From: Amoebophrya sp. A120
Taxonomy: Eukaryota > Sar > Dinophyceae > Syndiniales > Amoebophryaceae
Direction of reading: 5' to 3'
Length of the DNA: 64,000 bases
NCBI GenBank assembly: GCA_905178155.1
Contig: CAJINV010000001.1
Span: 7,741,123-7,805,122 of the forward strand
The translations under genes were made by a program, and so were the position numbers. The notes beneath the pieces were generated by a model. It searched no databases. It was given only the letters and a program-made list of their open reading frames with translations, and had not been told where the DNA came from. Below, in pieces: positions 20,914-32,330 of the stretch. Position 1 is the first letter of the stretch. Each line of letters begins with the position of its first letter.

Positions 20914-23694
20914 TTAGGCCCGAAAAAGTGTGCGCACTGCGTCCCTGATCCTAGAATTATCGGTCCAACTACAGCGTCAGTAAAGTAAACATCAATCTAA
21001 AAATATTTTACATAAAGGTGCGTACCTGAACCACAGATATTATGAACGATAGAGTTACAAGAAGATACTGCAGAAACCGAATTTCGAAATAGTAAAATAC
21101 AAGGTAAAAATTGCGAAAATCAAATCCACTAAAAACTTAACCGGGACAAAAATGATACAGTTGTTTGAATGCATAGAGGAACGAGCTCTTGGTCGTGCTT
21201 TACAATCTGGTATATTTTTCAACTTCAAAATTTACGTGCGAAAATTGAGTCTGATCATACATACAACATTGAATAATTTACATCCGCCTCTATTTACATC
21301 GACAACCCCCAATTGGACTGCCCTGTAAAGATAGCTGTGAAAAATGCAAAGAAAAAGAATAAAATAACACACTTTCCTCTCGACAAACACACCCATTATG
21401 ACGAAAGCTTTCAACAACGACCGCATAAAACATTGTAAATTGAACCACCACCTCTCCGTTTTTAGCATTTTTGAATCATCTAAAGTCACATAGTTCGAAA
21501 CTAAAATCTTTCTTCCCAAGAACTGGCCCCTTTTTCGTCTAGCACCACTTACCCCTGGAATCCGCCCTTGGGGAACTGCGTGGGCTGCAGGATCATGTCC
21601 GGATCCTCCTTGTGCCTCGTCTTTGTTATCACACAGAAAAAAGCTGGCAGGTAATGCAAAAATAAATACACAAAAAAACATGGCATATCTGCCGAAACAG
21701 CATTCTATAGGGCCGCCCATGACAAGTTTTTCTTTTTCTGTGTATTTATTTTTGCATTACAAATATGCCATGCCAGCTTTTTGCTCTGGGATATTTGTTC
21801 GGTAGGAAGCCGTGGTAAAACTGTACCGCGGTGCGTTGCCGTACGGGGTCACGATGGCGCCACCCAGTGTCGTCAAATGCTGTTTCATTATTTGTCTTGA
21901 TTGTAATTTGCAACGCAATTTCCTTTCCGCGTAAAAATGCGAAGAGCGCATATCCAACTAGATCACGCATAACAAACGTAGCTATTTGTACCTTGTACTG
22001 ACCCGGCCCCACGCCCGGTGCCTTTGGGTTCACGCCCAAGTGCGATTCCATGCTTGGCCGCAAGCCCGTACCAATCTTGGTTTCCGTACCGACCGGCTCT
22101 TCCACCTGTGTGAAGTTGAGGCTGTACTTATCCCAGGGAAAAATCCCCCTCCCCACATCGAAAAGGTACGTCGCAGAAAATTTGCAATGCTGATTTGCGA
22201 CCACAAATGATCTCTGTCTTGCAAGAAGGCAATTCCACAGGCTCCGCCGCATTATGCAGGCGGTTTGTGGTGCTGTTTGGCCTACAGCGCAGACGCTTCT
22301 CATGCTAAGCGCCTAGGCCAAAACCTCTCTACTCAGGCTTGATGTGGGCCTGCAGTCCTCTTCAGCAAGACAAATCTGATTTGTGTACTCAAATCCAGCA
22401 TCACAAATTTCGTTTTCGATATGGGGAGGGGGGACTTTTCCTTTTGATAGTACTTGCCCGGCCCCGGCCGTTTGTCGTCTTCGGGATTCTCGTAGAACCA
22501 GTTGTGTCGACCCGCAAACTATCAAATGCAAATATGTCTGGGTCTGGAAGAGTGCCAGGTTTGTCATGCATATTTCGCATGACCCATGATGTCTGTGATG
22601 CATGCCCTAGCATCACAGATTTTTAGAGGACTTAGTGATGCCTCTACCGCATGAGAAATGTCCTCCTCACGTAGCCCCAACTGGATTCCTCTTGCTGGTC
22701 ATGCAACACAGATTTTTTTTGAATCTAAAGACAGCATTAGAAGTTGCAAGCTTCCAGACCCAGACATATTTGCAATGCATACAAACTTGATCGTAAGCGT
22801 GGAAAGCGTCGGGTCGTTTTTGTTGTTTTTGTCCCGAACCTGTAGTTTTTGTTTCATGGATGTGCTGCCTGTCATGCAGTATCATCATGATTACTCTTTT
22901 GCTTTCGGTGTCGCGTTGCTTCCCATTGGAAAATCTCGCTCAAAAACATTAATTTTAATTTTTCAACTTCGTGTTCATACCTCGTACTGACCCGGTCCTG
23001 GGCACTTTGGGATGGATTTTGGCAAGCCTGTAATGTCTGGTCGTGTGCTCTTTCCGAAACTAATGTCACTCCGTCGAATCGTACTGCGTGCCGTCTCGTA
23101 TTGACCTGAAGAGTGGATGTAGAATGATTGCTGTCTGTCGATGGAGCCAAAACAGGCGATGAAGTGGAAGTCTGTCATCGTCATGCACTCCAAAATTATT
23201 ACGCATTGACAATTTCATCAAATGGAATCAAACTATACCTGGTCCGCCCGTTGTGTTGTCACCGTAGTTTCGTGCCCACCGTTTTGCGGAGCCAAAGCTG
23301 CATGAATACGTCAGCTGCCCGTATTTTGAGGTGTGTTTCGTCATTTCCCGCACATCGTACCTTGGATTTTTTTGCAAAATTTTTGCCCTGACATGGTATC
23401 CATGTGGCTGAAAAAAAGAAACGGTATCGTATTCTGCTTCTGTTACTGCTAAAAGACATGATGCATTTTTAGTGGTTTTAATAGGTAAAGATAGATACAG
23501 ATCTATGTCGTGATGAAAAAAAATCAAATCAATCGTGTAAAGTACTTGTTCGCAGCTGGGATGTTCTGGTTTCTCTCGATGACCTTCCATTTTCCCGTGA
23601 CTGAGTATCTTGGACCAGCTTCATACTGTGAGAATCTCTGCAAAACGGGAGCGCTGGCACTCCGGTTGCTTCCTACCGGCTTATCGTCTGGCAT
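20914..23694 (-). CDS. SHIPPO (STPGP)-repeat axonemal protein
   Basis: Multi-exon gene: 23694-~23576 (MPDDKPVGSNRSASAPVLQR), ~23408-23243, ~23160-22985, ~22835-22782, 22519-22450, 22128-21992, 21879-21794 and 21626-21554. A tentative last exon, 20950-20914, ends IRDAVRTLFRA. PGP-type repeats recur: EAGPRYSVTGKW, DNTTGGPG, IPKCPGPGQYE, DDKRPGPGKYSLNF, KAPGVGPGQYK and GNAPRYSFTTASYRT. These repeats define ODF3/CIMAP-like proteins that line ciliary and flagellar microtubules, which fits a flagellated dispersal stage. Three introners lie between repeats. The junction between the first two exons does not fit GT-AG in phase, so a small exon or odd splice is missing there. The 3' end is uncertain. 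Confidence 0.75.
21627..21793. mobile_element. Introner, AAAAAGCTGGCA-TIR family (167 bp)
   Basis: Arms TATCACACAGAAAAAAGCTG and, inverted, TATCCCAGAGCAAAAAGCTG, with a second inner match around AATGCAAAAATAAATACACA. Duplication TTTGT at 21622-21626 and 21794-21798. Exact removal gives ASYRTKTRHKEDPDMILQP. No GT near the left end. Confidence 0.92.
22129..22449. mobile_element. Introner, C-rich TIR family (321 bp)
   Basis: Ends TATCCCAGGGAAAAATCCCC and, inverted, TATCAAAAGGAAAAGTCCCC. Duplication GTACT at 22124-22128 and 22450-22454. Exact removal gives RPGPGKYSLNFTQVEEPV, a proper SHIPPO repeat; the GT-AG choice shifts frame. Confidence 0.93.
22520..22781. mobile_element. Introner, family I (262 bp)
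   Basis: TATCAAATGCAAATATGTCT and an inverted end ...TTTGCAATGCATA. Duplication CAAAC at 22515-22519 and 22782-22786. Exact removal joins TLTIK to FAGRHNWFYENPEDD. GT-AG is possible with one extra codon. Confidence 0.93.
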
Positions 23695-24439
23695 CTTTTT
23701 GACTTCTCAAGAAAAGTAGCAAACTTTATCAACAAGCTGCTCAGGAACGAAAGTTCTTGAAGTTCGGTATCTTAGGTCAATTCTTTAACTTTATCTCTAC
23801 AATCTAAGGCCGAAAAGACCAAGAAATTCGTATTGACTCACTTGATTTACCCCGGCAAGTGAAAAAAAAACGCGAATCTATGTCGATGTTTTTGAGCAAT
23901 TCAATAGTCACGATTTTTTGCAAACAGAATTGGATTGACGACCAAGATACCCCAACACGACCACGAGCGAAATCTACTACAAAAAAGTCCCAAACTTGTT
24001 CGCTACGATCGAGGAGAAAAAATGGTTTTGACGACGTGAAGATGATGATGACGACAGACTTTCCCCGAGAATATACACGACCATAGCGTTCACGATGACG
24101 ATTCTTCTACGCCGAAATCAGCAACATTTTGGTCTACGAAAACCTTAGAGAATGCATCAAGCCATGCCTTGACGAAGGCTGCGGTTGCAACGACAACGAT
24201 TCCGATCTGTCACTGCGACAATTATGCACTGTAGTTTGTTCTTGTTGCGTATGCGTGTAGAAAAAGCCAATCTCGAAAATAATACGATCAAACTAACCTA
24301 TTGTGGAGGATCGATGCAAAGTGCACGGCCCGGGCCGTTCGCCACTACATGGCGGGAACCAAGAATTTTCAGTGCAATTTGGAAAATTGCGCAATTCAAA
24401 AAAATTTTGCCGCCAAAACGTGATTGCAGGAGCCTTCTT
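23695..24439. other. Intergenic, no gene seen
   Basis: Between the SHIPPO-repeat gene start and the transporter stop. No open frame that I can support on either strand. Confidence 0.55.
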
Positions 24440-27400
24440 TCATATTCCGCCATCTTCCTCGGAAGACGATTCCTCAAGCGCTTTCAAGTATTGTTCCAGT
24501 CTATTCCGGTCTAGGACATCCTGCTCTTCTCTCGTTCGCATGGCGGTATTTGGTTTCTCTCTCTGCAGGTTCGAGCCAGATGCGCCAACCCTGCTGCGCT
24601 GATCGCGAAGATCAGTCTTCCCTGCTACTTTTTCAACATCAGCGTTCGGATGATTATTACGACCTGTCGCGCTTGCGTTGCCGCTGTTCCTTGGACTGCC
24701 CGTGAACACTAGGAAATTTTCGTAAATGCCATCGTCCTCGGCTGCTTCGTCCTCGCTGTCGTCGATATCTAGTCTCCTCTCAAGCGGAAGGGGTTTTGTG
24801 TTAGTACTTTGCGCCGGCAAGGCTTCTGCCTGTTTCTTCCCGGCAGGAATTCCGATCGACAGCACGCCATGCGCGTAAGACCGTGTCTGTATTTGGGCTC
24901 CTCCTGCTTGTTGAGGTTTTTTGTTCTGAGCGACACTTTTGATGTTCTGCAGTTGTGATGATGCAGAAGCAGAAGTGCTCGTACCTCCAGTGCCGACGCC
25001 GGCCTGACCTCCTGCAGCATTTGTTTGTCGTTCCTCCGCTGGCGGTTCTGTTGGTCGCAAGGAGAAATCGCGCAGCTCCAAGGAAAAATTATTTTTCGCT
25101 GTTCGATACTGCTTTTGCTGTTGCTCCTCTTCCGTTTGTTCCGTACTATGCGAAACACCATTCTCTTCCACCTCCTCGTCCACGAAGACACCTTCATCGG
25201 CCTCCCGACCTTCATCCTCTGACACCTGCTGGCTCGTAAAGTCAGAGGACTGCCGTGTTCTATTTCTGTTGGTGCTATTTGCTATGTCCCTCCCACCCAA
25301 GTCCGTGTTCCAGAGCATGGCCCCGCAGAGGAGGAGCATGCAAGTTATCAGCGCAAATCCGACCCGGACCGGAATGTCCACCGCCAGGGAAGCGACGACG
25401 ATGAAATTAAGCGGGACACGGAAAAAGTTGTACAACATCGCGCGGTTCCGCTCTGGCACCAGCCGGCTCTTCAACAAACCGAAGGTTGGAAAGTAAAGCC
25501 CGAGACTGAATTCGAACCCGAGGAAGGCAAACAGCAACACAATGGTGGAACTCGTGACAACGACCAAAGCGTTGGAAATTACCGCAACTGTAACGGTGAG
25601 CGCCGCGAGTTGCTTTTCCGACCAAGCGCTGGAACTACGTTGGAGCAGGCAGGAGGAAACAAATTTCGCAAAAGCAGACTTCGTTCCCGGCGGCACGCGG
25701 TGATTTGCTCGGGCGGTAAAATTGTCTTCGTTTTGGGAGGAAGAGAGAAGTGAAAACATGCAGGAGCCGCACATGCAGGCCAGCATGAATAACGCGAAGA
25801 TCAATCCGTAGGGCGCTTTTTTCGCAGACGGAATCACGTCGTGTATGGCCGGCGTCCAGAGAAAAACGAAGATAAACATAGAGCTCTCAAACAGCGCGCA
25901 CATCCATCCCAGTTTTTGCACTTGGGGGCTGGTCCGTAGAACGTGAAAAGCGGCAGCTATTTCGTTGTCGGACAGTGCTTCAGATCGAGGCTTTTGGAGT
26001 GATTTTTTCTCTGTGTTGAATGGCGGCGCTCTTAATATTTCCTCCTGAACCATATCGCTGGAGTCGTACTTTCTTCGCTGTTCACTGTCAACCACTTCCG
26101 TGGAGCTCGTGGTCTCGTTGTGGTCTTGGCTGGCAGAGGTGGGAGACAGCTGTCTTCCTTTGTTTGACGCACTTCTACCCTGCTTTACGCCGCTACTGGG
26201 CCGCAATACTGGCGGTAGAGCTAGCCCGAGTGGCGACAACACGACTTCACTGGGGGACATGATGATCACCGGCGCGGCAGGGGTTTTATCCGCGCTCGTA
26301 CCCGTTGGACTGCTGTCTTCTTCCTTTCCATTCTCGTCCATGTCTATCTCAAACGCGTGCTCGTGCTCGCCATCGAGTTCTTGCAAGCGTGGGCTCTTTA
26401 CATTGGAAAGCTCAACTTCTTCAGTATCTGCTATTTTTCCTGTGCTTCCGCTTTCCTCGATACTGCCAGCTGTAGTTCCTGTGGACCCGTAATTTTCCTG
26501 CCACTTGAAATGGATGAAGACCCCGCAGCAAGCCAGCACCGCCGCCGCCACATCGAACGGACCGAGAAACTTTCCTACGTAAAAATACGCGTCACTGGTT
26601 ACCGTTGTCGCACCTCCACCTCCTGTACTACCCGACAATGGCGCCGCAGCAAGCAAAGAAATATTGCTCGACTGCTGTTCATGATCCCACGATTGCAGCC
26701 CAAGCACTGGGAAAACCCGGCGAAACTCGCCTCCACCCTCGCTCACTAGCTGGGCGATAAATCCGGCCAAAATTGCACAAATGCTGTTCCCGAAGATTGC
26801 CGCGGAGAAGAGCTCGGAGAGCTGTGCCTCTGATGACAATTTCGCTGCACCTGTATTTCCCGATCCCGTCAAAGAACTTGACGACGACATGACTTCGCAT
26901 ACCACCCAAGACTCAAACACGGAGAACAACAAACTGGTCGCAATCCCCGCCAAAATTCGCCCGAGGCACAGAAAGTAGAAGTGGTTCACGTGTTTTGTGA
27001 AGCAACTGAGCGTGTAAACGACGCAGTAGAAGATGCAGAACTTCTTCCGCCCGAATTTATCCGCGTACCCGGCGAGAAACGTGCCAAACACCATCGAGCT
27101 ACCGAAACCGAAGATGAAGAGTATCCCGTTTTGCGCCTTGGAAAAGCCGTATGCGTCGTAGAGCGCATAGACATACGGCCCTTGCAGCCAGTCCGCGAAC
27201 ATCGCAAGCAGGTAGGCGATCAGGTAGTTGCGTTTGGTTTTTCTAAACCCGCTGGTTTCATCTTCAGAAGACGCTCCACCGGCACCTCCCTGCGATTGCA
27301 GATGCTGCTCCAATGCCGTTGTTCCATTTTGATGCATATTCGCACTTATTTCAAGATGATCGTCCCCAGGCAAAGGCAGTGGTGCGTAGTCATGACTTTT

Positions 27401-27589
27401 GCCCTTCTTCCGCAGTCGCTCCACGAAAAGCAACAGTGCAGCAAACGCACCGGTCACCACGAGACCGAGGTTGACAGCGAAGCGCAAAGACGCGTCGCCG
27501 TCGAACGCGTGTTCCATTTCGGGATCGGGAGGAGCCGTCGGAAACCCGTAATCAGTCACGCTCACCTCTTGAAAGTTGAACGAACTCAT
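24440..27589 (-). CDS. MFSD5/MOT2-like major facilitator (putative molybdate transporter), with long insertions
   Basis: Single exon; the first in-frame ATG is at 27589 (MSSFNFQEVSV), giving about 1049 residues against ~450 for typical members. After an N-terminal membrane helix the core begins RNYLIAYLLAMFADWLQGPY and VYALYDAYGFSKAQNGILFI, then GFGSSMVFGTFLAGYADKFG, where DKFGRKK is the MFS loop 2-3 motif. LGRILAGIATSLLFSVFESW is a hallmark of the MFSD5 family, named for molybdate transport in plants and algae. A ~200-residue acidic insertion splits the two 6-helix halves. The second half (LGWMCALFESSMFIFVFLW onward) is followed by a ~270-residue disordered tail. Substrate is inferred from family only. 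Confidence 0.88.
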   Translation of the reverse strand: MSSFNFQEVSVTDYGFPTAPPDPEMEHAFDGDASLRFAVNLGLVVTGAFAALLLFVERLRKKGKSHDYAPLPLPGDDHLEISANMHQNGTTALEQHLQSQGGAGGASSEDETSGFRKTKRNYLIAYLLAMFADWLQGPYVYALYDAYGFSKAQNGILFIFGFGSSMVFGTFLAGYADKFGRKKFCIFYCVVYTLSCFTKHVNHFYFLCLGRILAGIATSLLFSVFESWVVCEVMSSSSSLTGSGNTGAAKLSSEAQLSELFSAAIFGNSICAILAGFIAQLVSEGGGEFRRVFPVLGLQSWDHEQQSSNISLLAAAPLSGSTGGGGATTVTSDAYFYVGKFLGPFDVAAAVLACCGVFIHFKWQENYGSTGTTAGSIEESGSTGKIADTEEVELSNVKSPRLQELDGEHEHAFEIDMDENGKEEDSSPTGTSADKTPAAPVIIMSPSEVVLSPLGLALPPVLRPSSGVKQGRSASNKGRQLSPTSASQDHNETTSSTEVVDSEQRRKYDSSDMVQEEILRAPPFNTEKKSLQKPRSEALSDNEIAAAFHVLRTSPQVQKLGWMCALFESSMFIFVFLWTPAIHDVIPSAKKAPYGLIFALFMLACMCGSCMFSLLSSSQNEDNFTARANHRVPPGTKSAFAKFVSSCLLQRSSSAWSEKQLAALTVTVAVISNALVVVTSSTIVLLFAFLGFEFSLGLYFPTFGLLKSRLVPERNRAMLYNFFRVPLNFIVVASLAVDIPVRVGFALITCMLLLCGAMLWNTDLGGRDIANSTNRNRTRQSSDFTSQQVSEDEGREADEGVFVDEEVEENGVSHSTEQTEEEQQQKQYRTAKNNFSLELRDFSLRPTEPPAEERQTNAAGGQAGVGTGGTSTSASASSQLQNIKSVAQNKKPQQAGGAQIQTRSYAHGVLSIGIPAGKKQAEALPAQSTNTKPLPLERRLDIDDSEDEAAEDDGIYENFLVFTGSPRNSGNASATGRNNHPNADVEKVAGKTDLRDQRSRVGASGSNLQREKPNTAMRTREEQDVLDRNRLEQYLKALEESSSEEDGGI

Positions 27590-28128
27590 CTTGATGTTTT
27601 CCTGCAAGTGCTAATCAACAAGCTCAAAAGTAGAATCAACGTGCAGAACTCAAACTGCGCGCCGGCATGTGCTTTTGCTACAACCCTCTCTTGCTTTATG
27701 CCTGAATATTTTGAAAGGGTAGCAGCACCCTTTTTCACACCTTGCGAAAAACGGAAATGAATCGTGAACATCACAAACGGGACTCCCTTCCTGAAAAAAT
27801 TTGGCACATGTTCAGGGACGGCCTGGCATATGTCGTCAGCACGACCTCGCTACCCTTCAGATAATTTCCATTTCCTCTCTCTTTTCTTTTTGCTGCTTTC
27901 CTGTTTTGCGTTTTAGACTTTTGCACAGACAATTCATTGATGGTTTACGTTTGGATATTGCAAACAAGTATCAAATTTTGTTACATTTCAAGGGTGCAGT
28001 TTCACTCCGCATTTTAGATGACAAACTTTCCTTCGAATCAATAGGTTCATATTCTACAGCTTTATTCTTGTGTTCTCTACCTCAGAAACTTGAAAGAGGA
28101 GCCTTGTGCTCTGATTCAAAGAAGTCCA
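27590..28128. other. Intergenic, no gene seen
   Basis: T-rich stretch near 27870-27910; no supported gene. Confidence 0.55.
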
Positions 28129-31100
28129 TCACATGGTCGCCGCGCCGGCCGGCTTGTCTTCCGGCAGGTCCCGAACTTCTTCCGGCTCCGCGGATAAGGC
28201 GAGCTTGCAATGGAAGTCCGCCTCTCCCTGTCTCCGCTGGCAGAGCTCCATCCGGTCTTCTTGGATCGTGACGCCGTGAAGGAGCAAGCCCTCGCCGTAC
28301 TTCATTATGGATTGCAAAAATGTCTTGGTCTGGAAACTTGTAATGCTAAAAGTGAATGGGAGACGCACTGCAATACGCAGCGATGCATGACAAATTTTTT
28401 GGCTCCCATGTCTTACGTATTCCGCATGGCAAACTGCGTTTTTGCATGACAGGGAAGAGGGCCTCTTCATGCCTATGCAACACAGATTCTCGAGTCATGC
28501 CAGACAAACTTGCATTCTTCCAGGCCCAGACATTTTTACATTTGATATTCATCCTGAAATAGCCATTGTCGCCCCACTTCGGGCCCCAGGAATTCTTGAT
28601 CCACCAGTAAAGCGTGCCCGTATTTTCATCGCGTTTCAGCCCAACCACCTGGACGTAGTGATCCCCGGTGAGGTGTACCGTGCCGGTTAAACTGTAGGAG
28701 GGGAAATCCTCCTTCGAGATGATGTGCTTCTTGTACCGCGGCCCCCAGGCGAATTTCTTCAGCCCTGAGGCGTCCACGAGACCAACGACCGGCATCTTCT
28801 GGAGTTGCGCTCGGATCTCCAACTCCGTCCCGTGCCAGCGAAGCAGGTCCTTTCCGACGATCATTTCGGTCAACCGTAGCGGATTCGCCAACTCCTTGGA
28901 CTCAGTTGGGGTGATGAAAGTCGGTGGGGGCGTGTACGAGCCGACGGGTAGCATGTTCATCGCGGAGGGCGTCGTAGGCACTACTGATGTAGTCGAAGGC
29001 ACTGTCGATATTAACTGGACCGCCGTGGGCGCGCCAGTTTCGCCAGAACTGCTGCTGCTTGTTTCTTTTTCCACTGTAGACGCAGCGGCGCTGCGTGACG
29101 ACATGGACATGTTCCTCTGTAAACCTAAACTTCTGCTTTTGCCACCGGTCGTGAGGGTCGAAACCTTGTTTTTCGCTCTGGTCCTCTCGTTGCCACCACC
29201 GCCAGGGTCATGCTGTTCCTGTTCGTGTCGTGCAGCACCGCTGGCCATACTGATTTCTTCTTCCTGAATGAGCTCCTCCGCGAGCGCGAGGTCTTCTTTT
29301 GCTTTGGAAACTTTTTTTAGAAAGGGCTGCTCTTGTTCTATTACAGCTTCGTCTGCCTGAATAATTTCCTTCTCGAAGGACGAAGGTGAGACAACATCAG
29401 CCGGCTCGCTTTTTCCGATGAGCCAGGCCTTATTATCGGGCTCGATCTCCTCGTTCCAGGGAGTGTTGACTTTGTCTTCCCCCTTCATGACCCCGCCGAA
29501 GGCCTGGTTGGGGTCTTGCACCTTCTGCAGGACATTTTTCATGTAAACGTCATCGTAGGCGTGACGATGGCCTTTCGGAGGACGAATCCGGACTACTTCT
29601 TCGACAACCGGAGGCAGGTCGTCTCCCGACGCTCTGGAGAAAGATTCCTCAGTAACTTCTTGCAATGCTTGTTCTCTTCCTCGCAAATTTACCACGCGCG
29701 GGGGCTCTGCTGCTACTCCGGCAGCCGCGTCAAGAGCGCCATCGACTGAAGAAAAATTTTTGCTGTCTGCATCACTCGCAGCAGACTTCTCCAGGATGAA
29801 AGTCCTCTTGTGCTGGCAATAGTCTCTACGATCCCCGTCTGGCCGCGCGCCGACAGGTGGATGTTTCGTTGGATCACGGTACCTGAAAGGAACATCCTGC
29901 TGCCGGTCATCGTAGGTATCGGATGGGTAGACCACATCCCGTGGCGGTTCACCCGGCCACTGCAGTTGCGGCTCAGATGTCAGCAACCTGATAGGATATT
30001 CCATAAGGATTTTGAATAAGTAAGCGGTTTCCAACATCTGCTCACCCAGACTGCACTTGGAATAATCTTGATGAGGTGAAACTTCGGCGCAAAGTACTTA
30101 AACAGATCATACCGGATCCCGTTCTGCACCATGTAAGCGTAGACCCAGGTCTGAATGTTTCCGTCTGTGCAGAGTCGCTCGACCGGCAAATCCTTCGCAG
30201 CCACGGCCTCGATCGGAATGCCGTTAAACTTGTTCCGGTCCATCCTCTCCTCGCGACTGGTACAGGAAATGACCTCCCCCAAATCCACCCTCCGCAGCGT
30301 CCCGTCCTTTGAACTAAGCGCCAGTTGCGCCTCAATCTGCGCGCTCGTCGCGTAGGCCCAGCAGGTGCCGCAGGTCACAGTGGAGGACCAGAAACCCTGA
30401 TGCTGCACCGCGGAGATCACGTTCAAGCCTGCCCGGGTCCAGTCCGTGCAAGTCTGGTCCAGCTTGTCGTACCAGGGGTTCCCCTTTGGGTTCGTCTTCA
30501 GCGTCTCCGGACCTTTGCACTTGAAATTTGCACGATCTTCCAACTTCGTCGGAAATTGGCGCCCGTCCTCCTTCAAAAGCTTGGCGCTGTTCACGATCTC
30601 CGGGTCCAGGTCTGGCAGCTCCGAGGCGGCGGGGAGCACAGTATTCTTCCTGCGGTCGAGGAACCGCGGATTATTTTCGCGGGGTGAACTACCAACATGG
30701 CCGTTGGTCTGCTCGGTACGATCTTCGTTACTGAACGGGCTAGCAGTGGCGTCAAGAGAGGCAACGTCCTGTCGTGCCACTGAGTCATCGCGTTCGCGTC
30801 GCTCCTCTACACCCTCCGGATAGGTCAATTTTGACCAGCTCGAGTTGGGCGTGGCTGCCCGGTGCCGCCAGGCGTGAAGCCGGTCCTCTAGCGTCGGACG
30901 CGGAATGCGGTGCATCCCCACATGACCACTGTAGCCCGTGTCCTGTTGGTTGTTTTCCCCTCGCGTGAAAAGATGGCACCCGAATATGAGAGCAAGCGTG
31001 GACACTGCGCCGAAAGTCAACGCACCCGGGCGCTTCCTGCACGGTTTCCTGTTCTTCTGCGCTTCGCTGAAATCTCTTTCCAGAGAGAGAACAGAGGTCG

Positions 31101-32007
31101 CCTTGGAAATCGACCGCTCCTCTGGCTTTTCAATTTCCGGAGGGGCGACGGAGTCGTGGAAAAGTAAAGCGCGTCTAGAATCAGAAAGCTTGTCTCTCTT
31201 TTCCTCACTCGTAGTTATTCCCGAGCCGGTTGATAGATTTTCTTTGCTACTGCGCAACCAGGCACTCATCCCACCCTTTTGCCTGCTCGTCATGGTCGTA
31301 AGTGCCGGCGTCGTCCCTGGGCGACTCGGATGTGGTCCTCCTCCTTTCCCTAAACCAATACTGCCGTCCACATCTTCCTCAACGCGCCAATAGTGGCTGG
31401 CGTCGACGTCCTCATCGTCACTTTGTTCGTTGTCGGAGTCGTGCACGACGGCTAACTGATTCGAGGAACCAAACGTTTGTTGTACCCAGGTCTTCAAACT
31501 TCCGGTCGATTTGGACAGCTTGTCGTGCGAGCTCGTCAGCGCAGATCTTTGATGGAGATTCAATTCCCTCGCGGTCGGGGACGATCGCTGCTGCAACTCC
31601 TGCAAGTTTGGCGTGCTCGCAGCCAACGCCGGGTTGGCCGTCCGCCGCTGCTTCAGCTGTGAGTGCTGGTGCCTTTTGTTAGGCGACGAGGACGTCGACG
31701 CACCTCCAATCGACAGCAAGGACGGCATGGACGATGACAAGCGGTCGTCGTGAAGATTCTGCGACGAGGAGAAACCGCCTCGACTGCTGGTGATGTCAAG
31801 CAGAAGGTCCGACTGGTCGTGCTCCCTGCTGATGTTCTCTTCCGCATGGTCTTGCTGTGGCTGTTGTGCCGCACGCCGAAAGCTCCCTCCAGGGTATGAG
31901 ACGTCTGTTTCTTCCCGAGTGGCCGTGTCGACCGTCCAATCGTCATACTCGCCCGCGCCACGGCTGCTAGCAAACCAATGAAAACAAAACAACAATCGCA
32001 CGATCAT
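28129..32007 (-). CDS. Papain-family (C1A) cysteine peptidase, secreted or type II membrane, with large insertion
   Basis: Exons 32007-30113, 29987-28548 and 28305-28129. The 125-bp intron is GT-AG and joins YMVQNGIR to LLTSEPQLQW. ATG at 32007 opens a signal-like MIVRLLFCFHWFASSRGA. A second hydrophobic stretch (ALTFGAVSTLALIFGCHLF) lies near residue 335. The catalytic core shows VQHQGFWSSTVTCGTCWAYA (Gln and Cys), TGDHYVQVVGLKRD (His) and YWWIKNSWGPKWGDNGYF (Asn), so the triad is intact. About 350 low-complexity residues sit between the YPSDTYDD region and the His. An introner cuts GYFRM from KYGEGLLLHGV. The second hydrophobic stretch could be a membrane anchor before a long propeptide, as in alveolate vacuolar or secreted cathepsins. 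Confidence 0.9.
28306..28547. mobile_element. Introner, family I (242 bp)
   Basis: TATGGATTGCAAAAATGTCT and the inverted end TTTTTACATTTGATA. Duplication TTCAT at 28301-28305 and 28548-28552. Exact removal restores GYFRMKYGEGLLL, the conserved end of papain-like enzymes; no cyclic permutation gives GT-AG. Confidence 0.95.
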
Positions 32008-32330
32008 CTTGCTGTGAATCAAGTACTACTGGCGGACCCCTTGTTCCAGTTCTTCTCTCGCTCTTGACTCTGATCGGCGATCCTTAAGGCGCTTCACGCG
32101 CCACGAAGAAGGTCCTGATAATTCATCCTGTCTGCTTTATCAACGAGCGCGTAGTTCCTCGTTGTAACAAGAAACATTCTCTCTCGGTCACTTTGTTCAC
32201 AAGCGCAGCACAACACTCGTCACATGAAGAACCTTTTGACCTTGACATCCTTCATCATGTGACACGGTAATTGATCGTGATTCTCAAGCGGAATACACGA
32301 CACATGTACCTAATTGCCATGCTCCGCTGA
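32008..32330. other. Intergenic, no gene seen
   Basis: About 320 bp between the peptidase start and the stop of the DUF1295 gene. Confidence 0.6.

Noticed and set aside
28129-32007. Two separate genes at 29980-32022 and 28346-30037
   Set aside because: They overlap only by read-through; a 125-bp GT-AG intron (30112-29988) joins them in phase and unites the Cys half with the His/Asn half of one peptidase.
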